64,000 bases of DNA from Hemicordylus capensis. Taxonomy: Eukaryota; Chordata; Lepidosauria; Squamata; Cordylidae. The stretch spans positions 95,645,501 through 95,709,500 of the forward strand of contig NC_069659.1 in the NCBI RefSeq assembly GCF_027244095.1. Direction: 5' to 3'. Shown here piece by piece: positions 11,701 to 19,778 of the stretch. The position numbers and the translations under genes were made by a program. Position 1 is the first letter of the stretch. Every line of letters starts with the position of its first letter. The notes below the pieces were generated by a model, which worked only from the letters and a program-made list of their open reading frames with translations, was not told the origin of the DNA and did no database searches.

Positions 11701-11795
11701 AGAAAAAATGGCAAATGATTAACCCACCAATCAAGACAATAACCCATGGATCAAATGGTACATTTAACTGGAAAAACATCCTTCTGGACAATTAA
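2151..11795 (+). CDS. UBASH3A: UBASH3A (TULA/STS-2), last five coding exons
   Basis: Five exons join in frame with GT-AG introns and matching phases (2151-2243, 4937-5087, 10040-10146, 10349-10455, 11658-11795), giving about 198 codons and ending in TAA. The product matches the C-terminal histidine-phosphatase (PGM-like) domain of the UBASH3/TULA family, cytosolic proteins that bind ubiquitin and CBL and restrain T-cell receptor signalling. Family residues visible are the Arg of SSPALRC, the Glu of EPGLFEW and the second catalytic His of VGHGSS. The RHGE motif, SH3 and UBA domains must lie upstream of the window. TRPLLGLPPRE and IPSLGMCFCEE favour UBASH3A over UBASH3B, as does the RSPH1 neighbour. 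The gene converges on RSPH1. Reading frames are open throughout, so I take it as functional. Confidence 0.93.
2719..2765. repeat. (CA)n microsatellite
   Basis: A CA run of about 46 bp with one interruption, in UBASH3A intron. It gives rise to chance open frames of Thr/His or Cys/Val. Confidence 0.95.
2766..4750. other. Intron with GC-rich unclassified repeat at about 3390-3840
   Basis: The middle part is markedly GC-rich with many chance open frames and has the look of an old DNA-element copy, but I found no ends or target-site duplication. The rest is plain intron. Confidence 0.35.
4755..4855 (-). repeat. L2 3'-tail fragment
   Basis: An A/T-rich run followed by ttctataccgccca and ctgggtggtgtaca is the reverse complement of the L2 3' end seen elsewhere in the window. 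Confidence 0.65.
4937..5087 (+). CDS. UBASH3A: UBASH3A coding exon, EPGLFEW segment
   Basis: The acceptor is ttgcag and the donor gtaagt. The exon reads GLQLEQKAKVCIEPGLFEWT and continues to VNYSVDTTY. The Glu in EPGLFEW corresponds to the conserved acidic active-site position. The end phase (two bases) fits the next exon. It sits about 2.7 kb after the preceding exon. Confidence 0.94.
5321..5373 (-). repeat. 53-bp truncated Bov-B/Sauria SINE tail
   Basis: It contains only the tail (aaagtgtgccttcaagtcga and cgactcctgg). It is flanked by a direct repeat tagcattagta (5312 and 5374), a target-site duplication, so it is a complete but extremely 5'-truncated insertion. Confidence 0.8.
5566..5685. 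mobile_element. hAT-like palindromic element, fragment
   Basis: The segment with aactcccatcatc-like and gatgggagttgtggtcc sequences matches the complete palindromic element at 29737-29875. The ends are worn. Confidence 0.6.
6296..6520 (-). repeat. Reptile interspersed repeat with CR1-like 3' end
   Basis: Same family as 250-335 but longer, running through gcaactggtattgagaggca and on to ccattgatagacctgtcctc. Confidence 0.7.
6795..6878 (+). repeat. Interspersed repeat 3' end, CR1-like tail
   Basis: It reads ggaaataggatgctagagca and ends acattcttacgttctg, close to the 8-bp terminal repeats typical of CR1-mobilised elements. Confidence 0.6.
7060..7208 (+). repeat. Interspersed repeat with CR1-like 3' tail
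   Basis: Plus-strand copy of the family at 6296. It ends ttcttatgttcttatg, a tandem 8-bp unit of CR1 type. Confidence 0.7.
7970..8470. repeat. Unclassified repeat shared with 18590-19020
   Basis: Phrases such as ccacaggtccaatggaccc here and cgggtccattagaccca at 18950, and aggacagcctgcacagcca against the reverse of gactgtgcagccagtccc, suggest two inverted copies of one family. No ends were found. Confidence 0.4.
8992..9130 (+). mobile_element. Tigger-like DNA element, left end
   Basis: It starts caggtggctctcattatcca after a TA dinucleotide and is followed by ggtaatgaaaccacagataa. The matching right end was not found, so the extent is uncertain. Confidence 0.5.
9131..10039. other. Intron, mostly unassigned
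   Basis: UBASH3A intron. The first part may be interior of the element at 8992. I see no coding exon before 10040. Confidence 0.5.
10040..10146 (+). CDS. UBASH3A: UBASH3A coding exon, FPLSSLMPSEAYEDY segment
   Basis: The exon follows gttaacag and reads KCNFPLSSLMPSEAYEDYVN, then RCAASIKQIVGSCTAE, with donor gtaact. Alignment with the mammalian family (FPLSALMPAESY) sets this start. The acceptor has a weak pyrimidine tract. The same 13 bases that span the acceptor recur exactly 60 bp downstream inside the exon, giving a second possible in-frame acceptor. Confidence 0.9.
10349..10455 (+). CDS. UBASH3A: UBASH3A coding exon with second catalytic His
   Basis: The acceptor is ccccaatag and the donor gtaaga. 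The exon reads GTILIVGHGSSLDSLTRPLL, then GLPPRESSDFAQFVRK. The His in VGHGSS is the second catalytic histidine of the fold. The intron before it is only 202 bp, the shortest in the gene here. Confidence 0.95.
11100..11265 (-). repeat. Reptile interspersed repeat with CR1-like 3' end
   Basis: It starts ctaagaacataagaacagcc and continues with tagtggcccaccagatgcca. It lies in the last UBASH3A intron. Confidence 0.75.
11658..11795 (+). CDS. UBASH3A: UBASH3A terminal coding exon
   Basis: The acceptor is ctttactag. The exon reads IPSLGMCFCEEIKEEKKWQM, then INPPIKTITHGSNGTFNWKNILLDN and TAA at 11793-11795. Mammalian UBASH3A ends in a closely similar NPPVKTLTHGANAAFNWRNW segment, so this is the natural C-terminus. 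Confidence 0.95.
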   Translation: MPSLGMCFCEEIKEEKKWQMINPPIKTITHGSNGTFNWKNILLDN

Positions 11796-12085
11796 GCAAT
11801 ATACACTCAAATCATGAATTCCTACCCTACCTTGCAGTTCAAAAGATTCTGATGGTTAACCCCAAGCTCTGAAGTCTGTTTCTTAGTCATTGCCAGCTGA
11901 CAGAACTCAGGAACAGGCACGTATAGAGGTGGGGGTGGGACGGGACACTTTGCTCGTTTAAAAAAATCTTCCAGGACAAGGAAGAAAATGCAATTAAATA
12001 ATCAAAACTACACATTTCACTTTCAGCATGTAGTTACACTTTTAATTGCATTTCTCACCTAATAAACTGGAATGCAGTTGCTGTA
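11796..12085 (+). other. UBASH3A: UBASH3A 3' UTR with candidate polyA signal
   Basis: AATAAA lies at 12061-12066, about 265 bp after the stop, followed by a GT-containing stretch. It is the first canonical signal downstream of the stop that I noticed, and no repeat family covers it. Transcript data would be needed to fix the end. Confidence 0.5.
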
Positions 12086-12920
12086 GACAGGTGCCTAATT
12101 CATTTTCCTCTTCTCCCCCACTGGCATCTACCAAGTAACTGCAGAAGTAATAAGATAGAAGAATCCTTAAATGGCTTGCAGTGCACCTTCAGAAAGAAGA
12201 ACAAAATTATTGTTCTGCTGTTGCAAAAATGGTGTTGCTGGTAATATTATCTAGCTCACATTTCAGCATTTTATCTGCTGGCAATTTCCTGAGATGGCAT
12301 TCATATGATAAAACCTCATGGAATTATTTCTGGTTCTGCCCTCATGTGAAGTGAACCTCGAATAAGACACTACACACGTGCATATTCTCTCTCTTCCACA
12401 CATACACCTGCACACAAACACATACAGACAGAGTCTCTTTTGCCTTTTCCTACACTATCACAATCTTGGGTGAGAGGTTTGTTATTACAACTTCAGGGTA
12501 ACAGTAGTAAGTAGGGTTGAAGGAACAGCCTGGATTAGGCCAGGTGCACAAAACTGGATATCGATGATTATTGTTAAGATAGTTCAAAGTTAAACATACC
12601 ATATTTGCCCTTGGTGGGCACACACATTTCTGTTATCCCACTGTTGTATCTGGTCAAACACATTTTGCAGGTTTTTGGAACACTAAGCCCTGCAAAACCA
12701 GTTTCCTAGAGGCAATAATGGGATGAGTGCATGCACCCCAGAGGCAGCAATACTTCTGTCATCCTATCTTCAACACTCAAAAAAACCTACTGTCCACCTT
12801 CCTTTCTGTTTTCATCTGAGCATGCTATGAGTAAACAGTTTTATTTTCTGCTTTATTCTGCTGCTGCTTAGTAACTTAAGTCTAGTCTAGTCAAGTCAAG
12901 GCAGGACTGCCTAGAATAGC

Positions 12921-13130
12921 AATAGCACTAACATTTATATACCGCTTTATAGCCGGAGCTCTCTAAGCGGTTTACAATGATTTAGCATATTGCCCCCAAC
13001 ATTCTGGGTACTCATTTTACCGACCTCGGAAGGATGGAAGGCTGAGTCAACCTTGAGCCCCTGGTCAGGATCGAACTTGTAACCTTCTGGTTGCAGGGCG
13101 GCAGTTTTACCACTGTGCCACCAGGGGCTC
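12921..13130 (-). repeat. tRNA-derived SINE with L2-like tail
   Basis: The minus strand begins agcccctggtggcacagtgg, has B-box-like acaagttcgatcctg, and ends aaaccgcttagagagc and gcggtatataaatg like an L2 tail. The direct repeat agaatagc flanks it at 12913 and 13131. Confidence 0.85.
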
Positions 13131-13592
13131 AGAATAGCTGCACTGTGTCCCTTAAGGGCCCTATTCCCCATTAATGCAGCCATCTCCTGTGGGTTTCTAT
13201 CATCAGTTCTTCTCCTAGCAAAAACCCTTGAGCTAGTTTCTCAATAAACATCACTTCCTGATGTGCTCTGTGCAAAAAGAACGACAGCCTGGTTGAAAGC
13301 AGGTTTTGGGCCACATGAATAGAAACCATGGGGCATTCTAAGACGTGGGGTGAAAACTGAGAGGAGGATTTCTCTCTTGCTTGCCACCCCCAAGGCACAA
13401 TAAAAGCTTGCGTGTAGCTTTGTTGACTTTGGAATGATTAAGCTAAGGACCTAGGTACAGGTACAAGTCTGGAAATGTGTTCCTAGTTTTTAATGTGAGA
13501 ATGTTTGTACAGCAATTTAGGGTGACATCTAGTGGAACAGCCCCCAAATGAAACTACTTAAACTGAAAAGGAAACCACCCATCTGTTAGAAA

Positions 13593-13850
13593 GTAAAGTA
13601 AAGTGTGCCGTCAAGTAGATTTCGACTCTTGGCGCCCACAGAGCCCTGTGGTTTTCTTTGGTAGAATACAGGAGGGATTTACCATTGCCTCCTCCTGCAC
13701 GGTATGAGATGAAGCCTTTCGGCATCTTCCTATATTGCTGCTGCCCAATATAGGAGTTTCCCATAGTCTGGGAAACATACCAACAGGCATTCGAACTGGC
13801 AACCTTCTGCTTGTTAGTCAAGCATTTCCTTGCTGCGCCACCTAAGGTGT
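13593..13850 (-). repeat. Sauria SINE, full length
   Basis: The minus strand has a tRNA-like head (ggcgcagcaaggaaatgctt; B-box ggttgccagttcgaat), the core atattgggcagcagcaat and the Bov-B-type tail agtcgaaatctacttgacgg. A 13-bp duplication catctgttagaaa at 13580 and about 13851 flanks it. Low divergence suggests recent insertion. Diagnostic of squamates. Confidence 0.93.
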
Positions 13851-14499
13851 CATCTGTTAGAAAACCTGACCGGAAATATAATAAAATACAGCTCAGGGCT
13901 ACTTCACATGACATAACCTACCCCAAAGATATTAATCTCCCAATATAGGTAGCTATAGTTTCTTGGATGCTTCCTGCAGCTTGAACCATATCAAACATGT
14001 ATTTTTAAAAATGTTTTCCACATGTGTGATAGAAGCTTGTGCTAAAAACAAAACAGTTGATTCAACCTTCATTTAGTTCTGGTAAGCCTATAATATATAC
14101 ATAGGGGCAGTTACAACAGTGTGCACTCTTAGTGTAGGAAAAGAGAGCATCCAAGCATTATTTGTTGTTGTTTTTGTCCAGGATCCAAAGAGTTACTTTT
14201 CAATGTGCTCAGGGGCTTTGGCATGCTCCGTAGGATGTTCTTACTTTTTTCTTTTAAGTGGTAGACACACCTTCACTCCCCTAACCATATTATTCATGGT
14301 TTTTCAAACTTTCCCTCAAAGTAGTTTGCTATGCAGCATGGAGGACTGTTGCTTGAGAAATAAAAGTCTAACACTTCCTTTGGCATGTAGAACTGTGTGG
14401 TGCTTTAGATCCAGAGCTTTATTTGTGGGGGTTTTATGTTAGATCTTTTAAAGTTTGAAATAAAAATCAGACATAAGGTGCATAGGAAGTTATGCACCT

Positions 14500-14651
14500 C
14501 AGGGGTGTAGTTATAATTGAGCAGATGGGTTCAAAGAACCCAGGGTCCCCCAGCTCCACCCCTCCCTATTTTCTTCATTATCTCCCTCACTCTGAGGGGC
14601 CACTGGGGAGAGGGGCAAACACGGGCCCCCTCTCCGCTGGCTACTCCCCTG
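14500..14651 (-). mobile_element. Short non-autonomous hAT element
   Basis: The ends caggggtgtag and ctactcccctg are inverted. The interior (aaagaacccagggtccc, tattttcttcattatctccc) is the reverse complement of the element at 57583-57750. No clean target-site duplication. Confidence 0.7.
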
Positions 14652-15337
14652 ATTGAACCTAATGCAGCTGTCTTCTCTCCTCCCACTCCACTGAGCAGAT
14701 GAGTGACAGAAAGATGATTGGTTAGGTGATATGAGAAGGAAGTGCCAAAACCTTGTCGAGTGCCACACTCCCTCCCCACCCACATCCCACATGTGTCACC
14801 AGCCCTGTCACATCTGTCAATGGTGGGATGATCATTTGTTCAGTGGCTAGCATGTGTATTCTCAGCCACTGGATATGACTTTCCCAACTCCTTTCGCAGG
14901 TTTTTGCATTCCTGGTACTAAAGAATATCTGGAAGTGGGAAATTTGTTCCTGTTAGGCAATTGGCTGCCCTGGGCCAGAGTAACAGACTTGAAAGGTCAA
15001 TCTAGGGCTGGTCTGAAATCCTTCCCTAACTTTAATGGCTTGCTTTGCAGGCTGCAAAGTTACAGTAGTTTCCGAGATTTGGGGGTTGGAGGAAAGAAGC
15101 TCACCAGAGCCCTAATTGGCTGGCAGCTGCCATTTTGCTTTCCCCAGAATGCTCTGCCAACCAGCCAGAACGCTGGTAAATTTCTTCCCCGCACAAAAAT
15201 GTGCTCACCCCAACTTCTGAAAATGCCCCCTCCCCAAAGCTCCCCAGATTCAGGCTGAACATTCAACAGCCCAGCCCTCTATTAGCAGACACTTCTATTA
15301 TTGATAAAGCACCCTTTAAAATCATTAACTGATATAC

Positions 15338-15560
15338 TGTGTGCATCTAGCACAAAACAGGTGCTGCTGCATCTTCATAATGCAAGTTAGGAAAGCACAC
15401 ACTTGCGGACATGCCAGAATTGTACAAGGGACTTCTGCGATCACATGGCCGTTATTTCCAATGGCCATGCAATCACGCACCTCTCCTTGTGCAAGCTATG
15501 CTTTCACAACTTGCATTAGGAATATGCAGCAGTACCTGCTTTGCATTAAACATGCACAGA
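15338..15560. repeat. Foldback palindrome (MITE-like)
   Basis: The left arm caggtgctgctgcatcttca pairs with the right arm tgcagcagtacctg, and the match continues through gcaagttaggaaagc to the centre near 15451, with one extra segment of about 17 bp in the left arm. No target-site duplication was found. Confidence 0.7.
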
Positions 15561-16284
15561 GCATTGCACGGTCTGTCAGTCATTCTGGCAGGTAAAATAT
15601 TCAACCGCAGGATGGAAATTAAGGGGTTTTTTTTGGTTTTTTTTTTTAAAGTCTCTCTGATCTTGAAATCTCATAATCCAGCCGACAGCTTCCAGAAAAT
15701 GTTCACTCCCTATATCATATCAAAGTATGAATGAACAAGAAAACATGCATATAAAAGAAAAGCCTCCAGGTGGCATCCCGTGCCACATTATTGCTTCATT
15801 CTAGAATATCTTCAGCAGTTGACTTTCTGTTTAATACAGTTTGGAATTTTATGTTTTAACCTTGTTTTAAATATGATGTTATCAGCCCCTTCAGATAGGA
15901 CAGGTTCTGCATGATCAGCCATGAGCCCAACACTCTTCTTCCTTGCACAGATGCTAATTGAAGAACCTGAATGCCTGCTATTCTCCACTTGTGTAGGGTG
16001 AGAGGGCACTCACACTATTTCTTCTGAGTCTCAAGTGTTTTGCAAAAAATAAACATTTTTTAAAAAATCTAAAGACCTTCTCTTGAGGGCTTCAGACATT
16101 TCATCCCTTTCTGCTTTGCATTCTGTTTATGCTCTGAAGCAAGCCTACAAAGCAGCAGCCTCCCAGGTCAGATTTAGACATCATTATTTCTGCCAGGAGA
16201 GCAGACAGAATACATCTCGAGATGGCTGTGCTCCGGAAATGCCAATGTGCCTACCTGAGAGAGAACATGAAATCTGAAACTTTT

Positions 16285-16422
16285 AAAACTTGTAACTTTT
16301 AAATGTGGTTTTAGCCTGGTCTTTAACTTTTTGAATTGTATGTTATTTTTAATTGTTGTAAACTACCCCAAGCAGTAGTGTACTGTACAGTCGTGTTATT
16401 TTAAATAAATAAATAATAAAAC
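16285..16422 (+). repeat. L2 3'-end fragment
   Basis: gttgtaaactaccccaagca followed by an AAAT-type tail fits a diverged L2 3' end. Confidence 0.6.
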
Positions 16423-16734
16423 GAAAGGGGTGGCAGACTCCAGTCTCAAAATGCATAGGAAAGAATGTGCCTGAAGCTTAAAGGTGGAGTCACAGAAGTG
16501 TTAGAAAGCAGGGAGAAAAATCTTTTGTGAGGAGACAGATGGACAAGCTTGAAGACACGCACCTGCCATTAGACACACATACCCAGAAAAGAGAGATACT
16601 GATGACTGGATAGACGTCTACAACCATAATCTATTGACATGACCTAAAGAAGAAGACTACTTGTAGCACAAGGTTAAAGTGCCTGCTTTGTTTCACCAAT
16701 TAGTTGCGCAAATTAGTTTAGGGAAGAGGTGGCA

Positions 16735-17130
16735 GTTGGTGGCTGATAGCCAGAGCAGCACTCCAAGGGCGCAGGGAGAGCTACGTCCTCACAGAGAGGG
16801 GCTGTATTAACACAGCCAAAGGCCTCCTGAGCAGCAGAGTGGGCACAGGGAGAATGATTTTTGCACAGATCACTCCGGTTTCCAGAAGTGATCTGTGCCT
16901 TCTAGAAATATGTTCCCTGAGGACTGCATGGCCATCAGGGACACATTTTTGGAAGGCACAGAGCACTTTTGGAGGCAGGGGAGATCAGCAATAAATTACT
17001 CCCCTCCCCCGCATGCATGCTTTCTGCTGCTCAGGAAGCCTCTAGCTTCAAGCACACAGCCTCTCTCTGTGAGGACGCAGCTTCTGCTGCATCCTCAGTA
17101 TGCTGCTCTAGATGTCAGTCAACCATTTTA
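16735..17130. repeat. Large foldback palindrome (MITE-like)
   Basis: The left arm includes gtcctcacagagaggggctg and cctcctgagcagcagag. The right arm carries their reverse complements (cagcctctctctgtgaggac; ctgctgctcaggaagcc). Arms of about 180 bp meet near 16934. A secondary hairpin lies at 16860-16895. Confidence 0.7.
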
Positions 17131-19254
17131 AATTCACATCTTGAGAAAAGTATGTAAACTGGAGTTTTTGTCCCAATGATCTTTATGACTTTTGGTATAA
17201 TCCCATTGTCAGTAAAACATTATCTTCTTTAAAGAAAAATCTTGCTTGTGTTTTTATTTCTGCAATCTGGATGTACTGTCGTCCTAGTCTACTAAAAGAA
17301 GTAAGGAGGGAGGAAGAAAACTCATCTTTATTGAAATTGTTTTTTGGCCAGTGGAACTCCCAGGAGCTGGATCTTTGCTTTGATACCGGGCAAGAAATAC
17401 CAGGGAAGTAAACCATGAACACTAAAGACTCCATAGTCTCATAAAGAGGATGATAAATATGCAGAGGCGGTTAATAAAGATCCACATTTTTGTTGGTATC
17501 CAACTATAAAAGCAAATATTATTGGGGGGGGGTGTCACACAGAAACATGGACACTTTGCCTAGACAGGCTGATCTCAAGAGCCTTCTTCCTTTCAGAAAA
17601 CCACTAAAAATACAGACAGTCCATCTGAAGCATGAGGGGAAAGGCAAAGCAAATGAATGAATCAGTGCTTGATTTGCTGACTAGTACGTGTGTCAAATGG
17701 ACAGTAGCACTGGGCACCAGGTGCGCAAATGCCCCAAATGTTTGGTGGGTCCCTGAACCTCTTGCCTGCCCCACAGGTTGGCCTTGTTTGGACAAAGCAA
17801 GAGGACAAGGGAGCATATGCTGGGCTGGAATTCCAGCGCAGCAGGTGTTTCCCGTCACTACCTCCTCTGGAGTTGAGTCCCCTTCCCGCCCCCCGCCTTA
17901 CACTTGTAATGGAAAATGGAAGGTAAGCACCTTCTTCCCATTTCCTTTTGCACTCTGTGACCTTTCTCTTCCCATTTGTTCACAAAGGGAAGGGGAAGGT
18001 GGTTGCGCTGGTGGCTGTCTCTTTTGGCGCATGGGACTTTCAGCCTTGTGCCTAGGAGCAACCAATTGCAAAGCTCAATGGAGAGGCCAGTGGAAATGGC
18101 ACAGGAGAAAGAAGCAGGTAACAACCCCACTAAAAAAACCTCTGAAACATATCTGCAGCAGCAAAGCTGCTGCTGCTGCAAACAAGAGAAAGACTGAGGG
18201 TGAGATACTAATGCACAGTAAGCCCCTCAGCCTTCATTTCACATGATGGCAAGGCCACTGCAAGAAGTTACTGCAAAGGGGAAATTTGAAAATAAGGCAA
18301 GTACTGTGGGCCAGAGATCTAACCCTAATAGGACCCTAGCAATGCCCCTGCTCCAAAACACATCAGATATAACAAGAATGTATTGGTGATTAATGGCTTC
18401 AAAACCTATAGGACAATATTGGATTCCTTTAGAGAGCATGAAAAGAATGCTCAAAATGGGCTCAAATCAGGCCCTGTTGGCCCAGGGCCCAGATCCTTCT
18501 ATAACACCCCTGGTTGCTAGATTGGACTTCTGTTTTTTAAGACCAAAAAGAAAAAGAAAAAAGGACTACTTGGAACATAGGCCACCTTCGGACATAACAG
18601 GGTACATGAGGCGAACTCACCTCAGGTTCGTCCCCCATGATGTCCAAATGATTGGCACTGTGGTTTCCAGACCCAACTGCAGTTCCGATTTCACCCTCAA
18701 ACCTCAGAATGAACCCTCGGTCTATAGTGTGTTACACTCATACAAACAACAGTCCATTCCCTCCACCATTTTGTCCAGATTCTGAATTCCAAACTAGAGT
18801 TAAGGGAGGAAGCTTGTCCCACGGGCTGCTACTCTATTGGCTTGTGCGGACTGTCCTTCCAGGAAGAAGACTGTGCAGCCAGTCCCACCCACTTTGCCGG
18901 CTCCCAGACTGATTATCTGGGAGCGACTGGGAGGGGATGGAGGCAAACTGCGGGTCCATTAGACCCACGGCTTGCCATTCTATCCAAAGGCGGCCATGGA
19001 GTTCCATGGCCAAACTGCCTTTAAGCCTCTCTCACACTAGATATGTGCACATATAAATGTTGTTAAAATGGGATAAAGTGGAAGATAATCTTTTAACTCA
19101 GAAGTACATTCTAACCAATACAAGATTTATGTTTCTATTAAAGATAGGGGGAAAGCAAACATGCTTTAGTTTGTGAAAATGCCCTGAGGTTAGCTAGATT
19201 TGGTTACATTCTACACAACAGGTAAAAAAAGACTTGGGAATCAAAGCGAGACAC
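17131..19254. other. Intergenic interval between converging genes
   Basis: No gene is seen. About 18590-19020 resembles the unclassified repeat at 7970. Open frames at 17632-18246 have no recognisable motif. Confidence 0.5.
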
Positions 19255-19504
19255 AATCAAACTTATATCAAACTTTTATTCAAAACAGTTTGAACAAATA
19301 TTAGACTAAAAAATAACCCAATGCTACTATAATAAGCTAAGAAAAAATATGAATGATATTTTGCCAAAGTTAAACACTTCTAGATACCATTGAATAAACT
19401 TAAATTTCTCTATTAGCATTATAATTGGCCTTAAAAGTGCTTAACTTCTGACTAGATCACATCTCATTTATTTGTATGCAATGTTTGTGGGGTTTTGCGC
19501 CCTT
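19255..19504 (-). other. RSPH1: RSPH1 3' UTR with polyA signal
   Basis: AATAAA on the minus strand lies at 19280-19275, about 225 bp after the stop. No repeat interrupts the interval. This is the probable transcript end, about 7.2 kb from the UBASH3A end. Confidence 0.6.
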
Positions 19505-19563
19505 TTACTCTGGAGGCTCAGTTTCCTTTGCTTCTTCCTCTTTTTCTTCTCCTGTAATTGGGG
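19505..19563 (-). CDS. RSPH1: RSPH1 exon 9, C-terminus
   Basis: The acceptor is ccacacag. The exon completes an Ala codon and reads [18 protein letters not shown], then TAA. The composition fits the acidic tail and the total length equals the mammalian protein within one residue, although the mammalian C-terminal sequence is not recognisable. Confidence 0.8.
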
Positions 19564-19715
19564 CTGTGTGGAAAAAAGACATGGGACAATAAAAGATGGC
19601 ATTGCTTATTTCCAAAGCCTCATTACTGGCACTGTACAAACATAAAATTCAAAAACAAGAACTGTCAAACAGTTTAGAATCTCACTCAGACAAGAGTAAA
19701 GGGAGGGAAATATGA

Positions 19716-19778
<63 letters not shown>

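Noticed and set aside
17632-18246. 204-codon frame between the genes
   Set aside because: No start context, motif or splice partner; composition like its surroundings.
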